Shown: one piece after another, positions 32,250 to 38,689 of the stretch | Layout of the letters: each line of letters starts with the position of its first letter | Position numbering within the stretch: the first letter of the stretch is position 1 | Assembly (NCBI RefSeq): GCF_003051085.1 | Contig: NZ_QAOM01000024.1 | Location: 1-38,689 of the forward strand | Length of the DNA: 38,689 bases | Source: Trichococcus patagoniensis | GTDB lineage: Bacteria > Bacillota > Bacilli > Lactobacillales > Aerococcaceae | Direction of reading: 5' to 3' | Translations under genes and position numbers: made by a program | Notes under the pieces: generated by a model | The model's input: the letters and a program-made list of their open reading frames with translations, nothing else | The model's database searches: none | What the model was told of the DNA's origin: nothing

Positions 32250-33623
32250 TCATTCCCCTTCCGGTAATTCCGCCTGCAGCGCCTCGATGAGCGCTTTCGC
32301 CTTCACAAGCGTCTCCTCGTATTCCATTTCCGCATCCGAATCCCAGACGATGCCGCCGCCGACCTGGAAATAGGCGGTGTCGCCTTTCTGCAGAATCGTC
32401 CGAATGACGATGTTCAAGTCGGCATCGCCGTTGAAGCCGACATAGCCGATCGAGCCGGTATAGACGTTCCTTTGCGTCGGCTCGATTTCATCGATGACTT
32501 CCATCGCCCGGATTTTCGGCGCACCCGTTATCGAACCGCCCGGGAAGGCGGCTTTGATGCAGTCGAGCGCATGGACGCCTTCCTCCAACTCCCCTTCGAT
32601 GGTCGAAACGAGCTGAAAAACCGTGCTGTAGTCTTCGATATGGTACATTTCCGTGACTTTGACGCTGCCCGTCTTGCAGACCCGGCCCAAATCATTGCGC
32701 ATCAGATCGACGATCATCAGCAATTCAGCCCTGTCCTTTTCGCTTTCCAGCAGCTCTTGGCGGTTCGCGCTATCTTCCTGCTCGGTGTCGCCCCGTGGCC
32801 GGGTGCCTTTGATCGGCCGTGTCTGCACCTTGCCGTTGCGGATCTGCAGAAACCGCTCCGGCGAACTGCTCAACAGCTGTCCCATGCCGAAGTCGATGTA
32901 GGCGGCGAACGGAGCCGGGTTGATGTTGCGCAAACGTGTGTAGAGCTCATAGGGGGTTGCTTCCGTCCGGCATTGGAAGCGTTGGGTCATGTTGACCTGA
33001 TAGATGTCGCCGGAACGGATGTACGTCTTGATGCGCGCAATTGCGTCCAGATAATAGGCTTTCGTCATGTTCGCGGTGAGCCTCGGTCTGGCATCGCAAG
33101 CCAATTCCAATGTTTGAACCGGAAACTCCACCCCTTGCTCAGCCCTGATGACCTTTTCCGCCTCGGCCACCCATTTTTCCGGATCGCCAAAAAGACCCGG
33201 AGAGGCAAGATGGACCTTGCCCAAAAGATGGTCCACCACAATCGCACCGTCATAAATGCCAAAGAAGCTGTCCGGAATCTGGACATCATAGTGCGCTTCC
33301 CGCGGCAGACGTTCCACCTGATGGCGCAGCTCATAGCCGAAATAGCCGACAGCTCCGCCGATGAAAGGAAGCTCGCATGCATAGTCCAGCTGATATTCTT
33401 CCAACAGTGCTTTCAGTTCTGCAAAAGCATCCACGCCCGCTTTGGCGGTCAGCGTCATTTCGGGATCAAATCCGATGAAGGAATAGCGTCCCAACTTTTC
33501 CGGATCCATCCCGCTGTCAAGGAAAAAACAATGCTTGCGGTCACGGAACAAAGAAAACAGTTCAAAACTCGACAGGCTTGTGGCGATTTCCTTGATCACG
33601 ATCTCAGTCTTGCTTTTTTTCAT
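32250..33623 (-). CDS. pabB: Aminodeoxychorismate synthase component I
   Basis: PabB converts chorismate with PabA-supplied ammonia to aminodeoxychorismate for folate. The 457-residue protein has the chorismate-binding C-terminal half with SGDIYQVNMTQRF, SPERFL, PIKGTRPRG (the Lys typical of PabB), LMIVDLMRNDLGRVC, FPGGSITGAPK and GGGIVWDSD. Anthranilate synthase TrpE is the alternative but usually has PIAGT. ATG 33623 follows GGAAGGGGCG by 7 bases and overlaps the pabA end by 20 bases. Confidence 0.92.
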   Translation of the reverse strand: MKKSKTEIVIKEIATSLSSFELFSLFRDRKHCFFLDSGMDPEKLGRYSFIGFDPEMTLTAKAGVDAFAELKALLEEYQLDYACELPFIGGAVGYFGYELRHQVERLPREAHYDVQIPDSFFGIYDGAIVVDHLLGKVHLASPGLFGDPEKWVAEAEKVIRAEQGVEFPVQTLELACDARPRLTANMTKAYYLDAIARIKTYIRSGDIYQVNMTQRFQCRTEATPYELYTRLRNINPAPFAAYIDFGMGQLLSSSPERFLQIRNGKVQTRPIKGTRPRGDTEQEDSANRQELLESEKDRAELLMIVDLMRNDLGRVCKTGSVKVTEMYHIEDYSTVFQLVSTIEGELEEGVHALDCIKAAFPGGSITGAPKIRAMEVIDEIEPTQRNVYTGSIGYVGFNGDADLNIVIRTILQKGDTAYFQVGGGIVWDSDAEMEYEETLVKAKALIEALQAELPEGE

Positions 33624-34215
33624 CAAAAATCGCCCCTTCCCGCTTTTTTTTGGCGCGCTCATAAAAGTTGCGCAACATATCCAACCCATGCTCCGTCAGG
33701 ATCGCCTCGGGATGGAACTGGACCCCCTCGACCAGCTCTTTCCGATGAAGAAAGCCCATGATTTCGCCAGCTTCTGTCCATGCTGTGACTTCCAATGCTT
33801 CCGGAAGGCTCCCCTTTTCCACGATCAAAGAATGGTATCTTGTGACATTCAGCGGACTTTTCAAACCTTGGAAGACGCCTTTCCCTGTGTGTTGGATGGC
33901 GTGAACCTTCCCATGAACAGGCTCTTTCGCCTTCACGATTGCCGCTCCGAACAACCCGGCGATCGTCTGATGACCCAAGCAGATGCCCAGAATCGGGACT
34001 GTCCTTGCGAAATGTCTGACGACTTCCAGACTGATGCCTGCTTCATCAGGCGTCTTCGGGCCAGGGGAAATCAAGATCATCAGCGGATCCAGTGCCGCTA
34101 TCTCTTCGAGTGTTATTTCATCGTTCCGTTTCACCACAACGTTCTCATCCAATTGCTTCAGGTATTGGACAAGGTTATAGGTGAAGGAATCATAATTATC
34201 TATTACAAGTATCAT
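33604..34215 (-). CDS. pabA: Aminodeoxychorismate synthase glutaminase component
   Basis: PabA is a class I glutamine amidotransferase giving ammonia to PabB. The 203-residue protein carries the nucleophile motif GICLGHQTIA (Cys), a SPGPKTPDEAG segment and the catalytic His/Glu in GVQFHPEAILTEHG. In many Gram-positives this subunit also serves TrpE. ATG 34215 is used because GAGG lies 6 bases upstream; the longer frame to 34266 lacks one. It opens the pabA-pabB-pabC operon. Confidence 0.93.
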   Translation of the reverse strand: MILVIDNYDSFTYNLVQYLKQLDENVVVKRNDEITLEEIAALDPLMILISPGPKTPDEAGISLEVVRHFARTVPILGICLGHQTIAGLFGAAIVKAKEPVHGKVHAIQHTGKGVFQGLKSPLNVTRYHSLIVEKGSLPEALEVTAWTEAGEIMGFLHRKELVEGVQFHPEAILTEHGLDMLRNFYERAKKKREGAIFDEKKQD

Positions 34216-34318
34216 ATTTATCCTCATCAATGCTATTATTTTTTGCTCAAATGACAACTCCATCATACCAAAAGCTGGGACTCCAGCCTATAGTTTTGAG
34301 TGAACTGAGATAGGACAG

Positions 34319-34346
34319 AAAAATGACCGGGACAAAAGCCCCGGCC
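34319..34346 (-). terminator. Terminator of the molybdopterin lipoprotein gene
   Basis: CCGGG (34327-34331) pairs with CCCGG (34340-34344), with extra flanking pairs, and on the minus strand is followed by ATTTTT. It lies 8-10 bases after the gene's stop. Confidence 0.65.
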
Positions 34347-34353
34347 GCTCTGC

Positions 34354-35055
34354 TTAGGGTTCAACATCCGCCTCGTTGTCAAAGCCGCGCTGTTCCCAAT
34401 AGCCTTTATAGTCCGCGTCATCAGACAGTTCAATGCGGGTGATCCATTTGATCCATTTGTAGCCCAGTTTATCTTCCGCCACCAGTTGGAACGGAAAGCC
34501 TCTTTCGGGCGGCAACTCTACCCCATTCATCTTATAGGCAATCATCAGTTGCCTGTCCATGATCGTCCGCAGCGGCAGGGCTGTGCTGTAGCCATCTTCT
34601 GAATAAAAAATGACCGTATCGGCAGTTTCCTGAACAGCAACTCCTTCGAATAGGTCCGCAAGCAGAATCCCTTCCCACAGGATGTCGACGCTCCAACCTT
34701 CCACGCAATGCAGCGTCACAACCTTTGTGTACTTCTGATTTTCCAGCACTTCATCGTAGGATAAGGCAACCGGCTGTTCGACCAAGCCGTCAATCGTCAG
34801 CGTGTAGGCATCCAAGTCTATATATTGGGGGCCTTTGATTGAGTTTTCCCGGAAATCGTTCAAAGAAGACAAATCTTGTCCTTCGTATTCGGTAACTTCA
34901 ATTTTGGCCAATTCTTCCAAATCAGTTTCACTAGTATTGTCATTATTGGAGCTTCCACAACCAACGAGCAACAGACTCAGCAATAAAAACAGGTATTTGT
35001 TGGGAATGCGATTGGCATAGCGGCGCTTCACTGCGACTGTTTCCGCCTTTTCCAT
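34354..35055 (-). CDS. Lipoprotein with molybdopterin-binding oxidoreductase domain
   Basis: This 233-residue protein has a lipobox LLLVGCGSS (Cys33), so it should be lipid-anchored on the outer face of the membrane. The rest is a sulfite-oxidase/MsrP-like (YedY) molybdopterin domain: YTLTIDGLVEQPVALSYDEVL, a VTLHCVEGWSVDILWEG motif with the molybdenum-ligand Cys117, LPLRTIMDRQLMIAYKMNGVELPPERGFPFQLVAEDKLGYKWIKWITRIEL. MsrP repairs methionine sulfoxide in periplasmic proteins; the substrate of this one is unknown. AAGGA lies 6 bases before the ATG. Two membrane-protein genes precede it, possible electron-transfer partners. Confidence 0.87.
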   Translation of the reverse strand: MEKAETVAVKRRYANRIPNKYLFLLLSLLLVGCGSSNNDNTSETDLEELAKIEVTEYEGQDLSSLNDFRENSIKGPQYIDLDAYTLTIDGLVEQPVALSYDEVLENQKYTKVVTLHCVEGWSVDILWEGILLADLFEGVAVQETADTVIFYSEDGYSTALPLRTIMDRQLMIAYKMNGVELPPERGFPFQLVAEDKLGYKWIKWITRIELSDDADYKGYWEQRGFDNEADVEP

Positions 35056-35085
35056 CAAAATTCCTTCTTTCCGAAATCCTTCCGA

Positions 35086-35757
35086 TTAAAAACCACGTGT
35101 CTGCCCTTCCCACGGTTGTTGTTTTCCTTTCAGGTGTTCCTCGACACTTGGTCCATTGAGGTTGTGGAGGCGCCAAATGCCGTAGAGATAGCTGAGGATC
35201 AATCCTGCAATCGTGAACGGAAGCCCCAGGAGCGTATTGGTCCAAGCCAATTCGACAACATCGCCACGCTTGAAAAGAATGACCTGCAAAGCCAAACGCA
35301 TCAGAAAAAACAGAAACCAAAGGACCGTCACTTCCTGATAGGCTGGCTTCACGTCCTTGCGCCAATACCACTCCAAATCCCATCCGCGCGTCAAATGGCT
35401 CGTCAATGCGGCCATCGGTTTCCCCATGATCAGGCTCACCAACGCCGCCAATACAAGCAGCGCGCTAGTCACTATCTTTGGAAGGTAATAATTGGCGGCA
35501 TTATTCGAGAAATATGCGATTCCAGAGGCAAACACAACCCCCACCAAACCACCCACGGCATAGCGCAACGGTTGTTTCCTTGCCAACCTGAAAATCCCCA
35601 ACAGCAAAGCCAAAGCAATCGCCAAGATGCTGGCGACCGCCAACTGATATCTGCCATTGACGATGGCAAACAGCAAGGGAGGCAACAGCGCATCGAACGT
35701 CTTCCCCGAGATGACCAACTTCAATTCTTCCGAAATTTCCTTGATTCTGTTTTTCAA
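35086..35757 (-). CDS. DUF3159-like membrane protein
   Basis: This 223-residue protein has about six hydrophobic helices (DALLPPLLFAIVNGRYQLAVASILAIALALLLGIF, YAVGGLVGVVFASGIAYF, IVTSALLVLAALVSLIMG, VLWFLFFLMRLALQVILF, TIAGLILSYLYGIW) and the DUF3159 pattern. No heme or metal ligand set is obvious. The TTG start (35757) has GAGGGG 8 bases upstream, inside the end of the preceding gene, 4 bases after its stop. It is coupled to the molybdopterin lipoprotein gene, 30 bases on. Confidence 0.78.
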   Translation of the reverse strand: MKNRIKEISEELKLVISGKTFDALLPPLLFAIVNGRYQLAVASILAIALALLLGIFRLARKQPLRYAVGGLVGVVFASGIAYFSNNAANYYLPKIVTSALLVLAALVSLIMGKPMAALTSHLTRGWDLEWYWRKDVKPAYQEVTVLWFLFFLMRLALQVILFKRGDVVELAWTNTLLGLPFTIAGLILSYLYGIWRLHNLNGPSVEEHLKGKQQPWEGQTRGF

Positions 35758-35761
35758 ATCA

Positions 35762-36124
35762 TCAGCCCCTCTTCAGATGCTTGCCGCCTCGGCTCTTATT
35801 GGCGAATCTGTAGGCGACGTATTCAATGATGACCCCGTAAAAGATGCCTGCCGCAAAACCAATGGCATCTTCGAATCCTGTTGAACTGTAGAAAGCGAAC
35901 GAAACCAACAATCCTAGGATGGCTCCCCGTACCATTGCCCGGTTCAATTCCTGCATTTCCCCCGCGAAGCCGATGACTACACCCATCAACAACCGATTAT
36001 ACCAGAAGGCAAACAAATAAAGCGCCTCTCTCTCAAATCCGGAACGCAACTGGGCACCCACGATGCAGACTACGCCCAAAAGCGCGCCCGCAACGATTGA
36101 AATCTTCATCCTGTCCGTCAACAT
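35762..36124 (-). CDS. Small four-helix membrane protein of unknown function
   Basis: This 120-residue hydrophobic protein has about four membrane segments (ISIVAGALLGVVCIVGA, LYLFAFWYNRLLMGVVIGFAG, MVRGAILGLLVSFAFY, AIGFAAGIFYGVIIEYVAYRF) and ends in a basic tail. No known family was recognised. ATG 36124 is chosen because GAGGGGG is 9 bases upstream; an earlier ATG at 36142 lacks a site. It is first in the operon with the DUF3159 protein and the molybdopterin lipoprotein. Confidence 0.7.
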   Translation of the reverse strand: MLTDRMKISIVAGALLGVVCIVGAQLRSGFEREALYLFAFWYNRLLMGVVIGFAGEMQELNRAMVRGAILGLLVSFAFYSSTGFEDAIGFAAGIFYGVIIEYVAYRFANKSRGGKHLKRG

Positions 36125-36178
36125 GTCCTCATTCCCCCTCATCTGTCAGGCCGAAAAGCAGCCTGCTCATTTGCCCCA

Positions 36179-36184
36179 ATTATA
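36179..36184 (-). promoter_or_regulatory. -10 element of the molybdopterin-lipoprotein operon
   Basis: A perfect TATAAT on the minus strand lies about 55 bases before the start of the small membrane protein. A T-rich stretch about 17 bases upstream replaces a clear -35. A small AAATCGG/CCGATTT hairpin lies at 36217-36237. Confidence 0.55.
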
Positions 36185-36242
36185 CTATTCCCAAGCAAAA
36201 AAAGCATTTTCCAGAAATCGGACCGGAACCGATTTGGTCGCA

Positions 36243-36285
36243 CAAAAAAAACAGAGGCCGTCTCATAATCAAATGAGGCGCCCTC
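36243..36285 (-). terminator. Terminator of aspA
   Basis: A 12-of-13-bp stem (36254-36285, arms GAGGCCGTCTCAT and ATGAGGCGCCCTC) is followed on the minus strand by a TTTTTTTT run (A-run 36243-36250). It lies about 140 bases after aspA, beyond the family B repeat, whose own hairpin may also act. Confidence 0.7.
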
Positions 36286-36288
36286 GTT

Positions 36289-36396
36289 GTGGTTCAGTGG
36301 TATGGAGGTTTGATCCTGGGTTCGAGTTCATGGCGGAATTCCCCGCCAAAGCGGTTTTGGCGGGTTATTTATGAGCATGAATTCACTTACCATATA
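36289..36396. repeat. Dispersed repeat family B, copy 2
   Basis: It shares GTGGTTCAGTGGTATGGAG, TTGATCCTGGGTTCGAGTTC and ATGGCGGAATTCCCC with the copy at 21210-21369. A CCCGCCAAA/TTTGGCGGG hairpin follows at once, without the extra segment seen in the first copy, then TTATTTATGAGCATGAATTC. It occupies most of the 299-base spacer between the molybdopterin operon and aspA. Confidence 0.8.
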
Positions 36397-36423
36397 CACC
36401 CCTGCTTTTTGTATAACGCTATA

Positions 36424-37839
36424 CTAGATGGCTTTATCCCGCAACACCAACGTAGCCGGGATACCCGCCATGCGTTTCAGATCGAGGATGCGGTCCGTTT
36501 CCTCAACCGAGAACAGTCCTTTTTCAAGCACCAATTCCCGGACGGTTTTGCCAGTCTTCAGGGATTCCTTGGCGATCGCGCTGGCTTTTTGGTAGCCGAT
36601 CGTCGGGCAGAGGGCAGTCGCGATGCCGGCGCTCTCTTCCACCTGTTTGTAGCAGACCATCTCATTGGCTTGGATGCCTTGGATGCAGTTGACAGTCAGT
36701 GTAGCGACCGCATGCGCCAAGCAATCGATCGATTCAAACAATGCATGGAAAATGATCGGCTCGAAGGCATTCAGCTCCAACTGCCCGGATTCGGCAGCCA
36801 TGGTGATGGTCAGATCGTTTCCGATTACGCGGAAAGCGACTTGCGAAACGACTTCGGGTATCACCGGATTCACTTTCCCCGGCATGATCGAAGAGCCGTT
36901 TTGCTTGGCAGGCAAATTGATTTCACCGATGCCAGCTCGGGGACCGCTCGACAATAAGCGCAAATCATTGCTCATCTTCGACAAGTTTACAGCCGCCGTC
37001 TTGATGGCCGCCGACACCCTGACGAAACCGTCCACGTTCTGGGTCGCATCGAAAAGATCCTCCGCCTGCGTGAAGGCGATCCCCGCTTCTTCACTCACAA
37101 AAGCGGTTATGTTTTCCAAGTATTCCGGCGTCGCATTGATTGCGTTACCGATGGCGGTCCCGCCGATGTTAAGGCTCTTCATCTCTTCCGCAGCGCTCAT
37201 GAGGTGGCGGATATCCCGTTTGACGAAGGACCGATAAGCCTGGAACGTCCGCCCTAACGTAGTTGGGACCGCATCCTGCATTTGCGTCCGCCCCATCTTG
37301 ATGACCCCGGCAAATTCTTCGGCCTTATCACCCAACGCCCACTCCAGCTTTTCTAGTTCGGCAATCAGCTCAGGCAGAAGTTGCAGGACGGTCATTTTTC
37401 CTGCAGTTGGGAAGACATCGTTCGTGGATTGACACAGATTCACATCATCATTCGGATGAACGATGCGGTAGTCGCCCTTTCTCCCGCCCAATATTTCGAT
37501 GGCACGATTGGCGATGACTTCATTGGCGTTCATATTGGCCGAAGTCCCGGCACCGCCTTGGATGGCATCCACGATGAAGGCTTCATGAAAATATCCCGCC
37601 ACAATTTCGTCGCAGGCTTGGACAATCGCATCCTTTTTTCCGACTGCCAGGTTACCCGACTGAGCGTTCACAACAGCTGCGGCTTTCTTAATACGCGCCA
37701 GATTGCTGATCAATTCCGGATGCAATTTCGTGCCCGTGATGGAAAAGTTTTCCTTTGCACGCGACGATTGCACACCATAATACGCTTCTGCGGGTACTGC
37801 TAACGTTCCGATCGAGTCTGCTTCAATTCTCATGTTCAT
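36424..37839 (-). CDS. aspA: Aspartate ammonia-lyase
   Basis: AspA deaminates L-aspartate to fumarate. The 471-residue protein of the fumarase/aspartase superfamily has TVPAEAYYGVQSSRA-type N-terminal features, GGAGTSANMNANEVIANRA, CQSTNDVFPTA, MGRTQMQDAVPTTLGRTFQAY, and the catalytic loop GSSIMPGKVNPVIPE. Fumarase class II is the alternative; the sequence around the HPNDDVNLCQSTNDVFPTA motif and the gene's position next to an Lrp/AsnC regulator favour aspartase. ATG 37839 follows AGGGGG by 9 bases. It is divergent from the regulator gene. Confidence 0.87.
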   Translation of the reverse strand: MNMRIEADSIGTLAVPAEAYYGVQSSRAKENFSITGTKLHPELISNLARIKKAAAVVNAQSGNLAVGKKDAIVQACDEIVAGYFHEAFIVDAIQGGAGTSANMNANEVIANRAIEILGGRKGDYRIVHPNDDVNLCQSTNDVFPTAGKMTVLQLLPELIAELEKLEWALGDKAEEFAGVIKMGRTQMQDAVPTTLGRTFQAYRSFVKRDIRHLMSAAEEMKSLNIGGTAIGNAINATPEYLENITAFVSEEAGIAFTQAEDLFDATQNVDGFVRVSAAIKTAAVNLSKMSNDLRLLSSGPRAGIGEINLPAKQNGSSIMPGKVNPVIPEVVSQVAFRVIGNDLTITMAAESGQLELNAFEPIIFHALFESIDCLAHAVATLTVNCIQGIQANEMVCYKQVEESAGIATALCPTIGYQKASAIAKESLKTGKTVRELVLEKGLFSVEETDRILDLKRMAGIPATLVLRDKAI

Positions 37840-38018
37840 CTCTGTTTGCCCCCTGAAATTTTTCTGTAATTCATAGTGCAAACAATACCACCCCTGCAAA
37901 CTGAATGAAACAGTTCAAGGGATGTTGCGAACAAAACCTGCATATTCGACTTTTTCACAGAAGAATCACACGCTATTTCCCATGTAACTTTATTTTCTTA
38001 AGTCATGTCAGCATTCGT

Positions 38019-38046
38019 TTGCTTCCCTTGATAGGTCTGATATAGA
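38019..38046 (+). promoter_or_regulatory. Probable promoter of the Lrp/AsnC regulator gene
   Basis: TTGCTT (38019-38024), a 16-base spacer and TATAGA (38041-38046, then AT) are acceptable sigma-A boxes. The shared 252-base spacer with aspA contains no gene; no confident aspA promoter was found. Confidence 0.45.
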
Positions 38047-38091
38047 ATCTTAAGAATACAAAGCAAACAAGAACAAGGGGAGGAGCCACTA

Positions 38092-38532
38092 ATGGATAAA
38101 ATCGATAAGCAAATTTTGAATATTCTACAGATAAACGCGCGAGCTTCCCTGAAGGAAATCGGTGAGGCCACCTTTCTGTCTTCGCCAGCGATTTCGGCAC
38201 GGATCGCCCAACTGGAAAGGAACGGCGTCATCACAGATTACGGCGCGCATCTGAATCTGCAGACGCTGGGCTACAACATCAAGGCTTTCATCAATCTGGA
38301 GGTCGACCCCAAGCAAAAGCCGGTGTTTTATCCTTTCGTGGACAGCATCCCGAATGTGCTGGAATGCAACTGCGTGACCGGAGAATTCTCGATGCTTCTG
38401 AAGGTCGCCTTTCCGACTACGAATGAACTGGATACTTTCATCGGAGAACTGCAGCAGTTCGGCAAGACCTACACGCAGGTCGTCTTTTCCACCTCGGTCG
38501 GACCAAGGGGCATCCACCTGGCGGACCAATAA
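38092..38532 (+). CDS. Lrp/AsnC-family transcriptional regulator
   Basis: This 146-residue protein has an N-terminal helix-turn-helix (MDKIDKQILNILQINARASLKEIGEATFLSSPAISARIAQLERNGVITDYGA) and a C-terminal RAM ligand-binding domain (GYNIKAFINLEVDPKQKPVFYPFVDSIPNVLECNCVTGEFSMLLKVAF...). These proteins respond to amino acids. Divergent to aspA, it may regulate that gene with aspartate or asparagine as effector, an inference from position. AGGGGAGGAG precedes the ATG. Confidence 0.9.
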   Translation: MDKIDKQILNILQINARASLKEIGEATFLSSPAISARIAQLERNGVITDYGAHLNLQTLGYNIKAFINLEVDPKQKPVFYPFVDSIPNVLECNCVTGEFSMLLKVAFPTTNELDTFIGELQQFGKTYTQVVFSTSVGPRGIHLADQ

Positions 38533-38551
38533 GCTCTGGTTACACGGTAGA

Positions 38552-38582
38552 AAGATGGATAATCGAAAGATATCCATCTTTT
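38552..38582 (+). terminator. Terminator of the Lrp/AsnC gene
   Basis: AAGATGGATA (38552-38561) pairs perfectly with TATCCATCTT (38571-38580), followed by TTCG. It lies about 20 bases past the stop. Nothing convincing is seen from 38583 to the end of the window. Confidence 0.7.
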
Positions 38583-38689
38583 CGACACCGAACACACAAA
38601 AAACTTTAAGTTCGCTTCGCGAACAAATCCATGACAGAAAATAAGTTACCAATTATAATTTAATCGAAGGTAACACAAATTCAACCTCT

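Noticed and set aside
32472-33761. 429-codon open frame opposite pabB
   Set aside because: Antisense shadow of pabB and pabA; no family features.

Overview
The window looks like chromosomal DNA of a low-GC Gram-positive of moderate GC (about half G+C by eye). The best fit is a Lactobacillales member, perhaps Carnobacteriaceae (Trichococcus-like). This is inferred from strong AGGAGG ribosome sites, a preQ1-I riboswitch in front of queT, an Enterococcus-like selD/yedF/DUF3343/desulfurase cluster, a cobalamin methionine synthase with a separate reactivation protein, and a MET-box-like palindrome near a LysR regulator. No rRNA, tRNA, transposase, prophage or CRISPR array was seen. Coding is dense and mostly on the minus strand.

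Layout. 217-4446 (-): ChW-repeat L,D-transpeptidase and RecQ. 4714-9735: a selenium cluster. selD, yedF, a DUF3343 protein and a cysteine desulfurase run on the plus strand and converge on selU/mnmH across an eleven-unit 52-bp tandem repeat of hairpins. No selenocysteine-incorporation genes are present, so the visible fate of selenophosphate is 2-selenouridine in tRNA. 9890-11981 (-): DbpA-type RNA helicase and an SRPBCC protein. 12113-14012 (+): promoter, preQ1 riboswitch, queT-queF-queC. 14081-17545 (-): a four-gene operon with an AmmeMemoRadiSam radical SAM enzyme, a MEMO-like protein, metK and an isoprenylcysteine-methyltransferase-like membrane protein, preceded by a LacI/CcpA-type operator. 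17772-21157: maltose acetyltransferase-like gene, a GNAT-Maf fusion and an OFA-family transporter. 21431-26503 (-): the methionine block LysR, metF, MetH-reactivation protein and metH. 26666-31281 (-): small unknown protein, bactofilin-like envelope protein, VOC protein, Nudix hydrolase, unknown protein and a TtcA-like enzyme. 31441-34215 (-): pabA-pabB-pabC. 34354-36124 (-): two membrane proteins and a molybdopterin lipoprotein. 36424-38532: aspA divergent from an Lrp/AsnC regulator.

The genes connect through one-carbon, sulfur/selenium and tRNA-modification metabolism. PabABC feeds folate, MetF and MetH convert methylene-folate to methionine, and MetK makes SAM. SelU, the queuosine genes and the TtcA-like enzyme modify the tRNA anticodon loop. 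The intergenic DNA is rich in structured repeats: the 52-bp array, a roughly 100-nt imperfect hairpin between selD and yedF, and two dispersed families with three and two copies.
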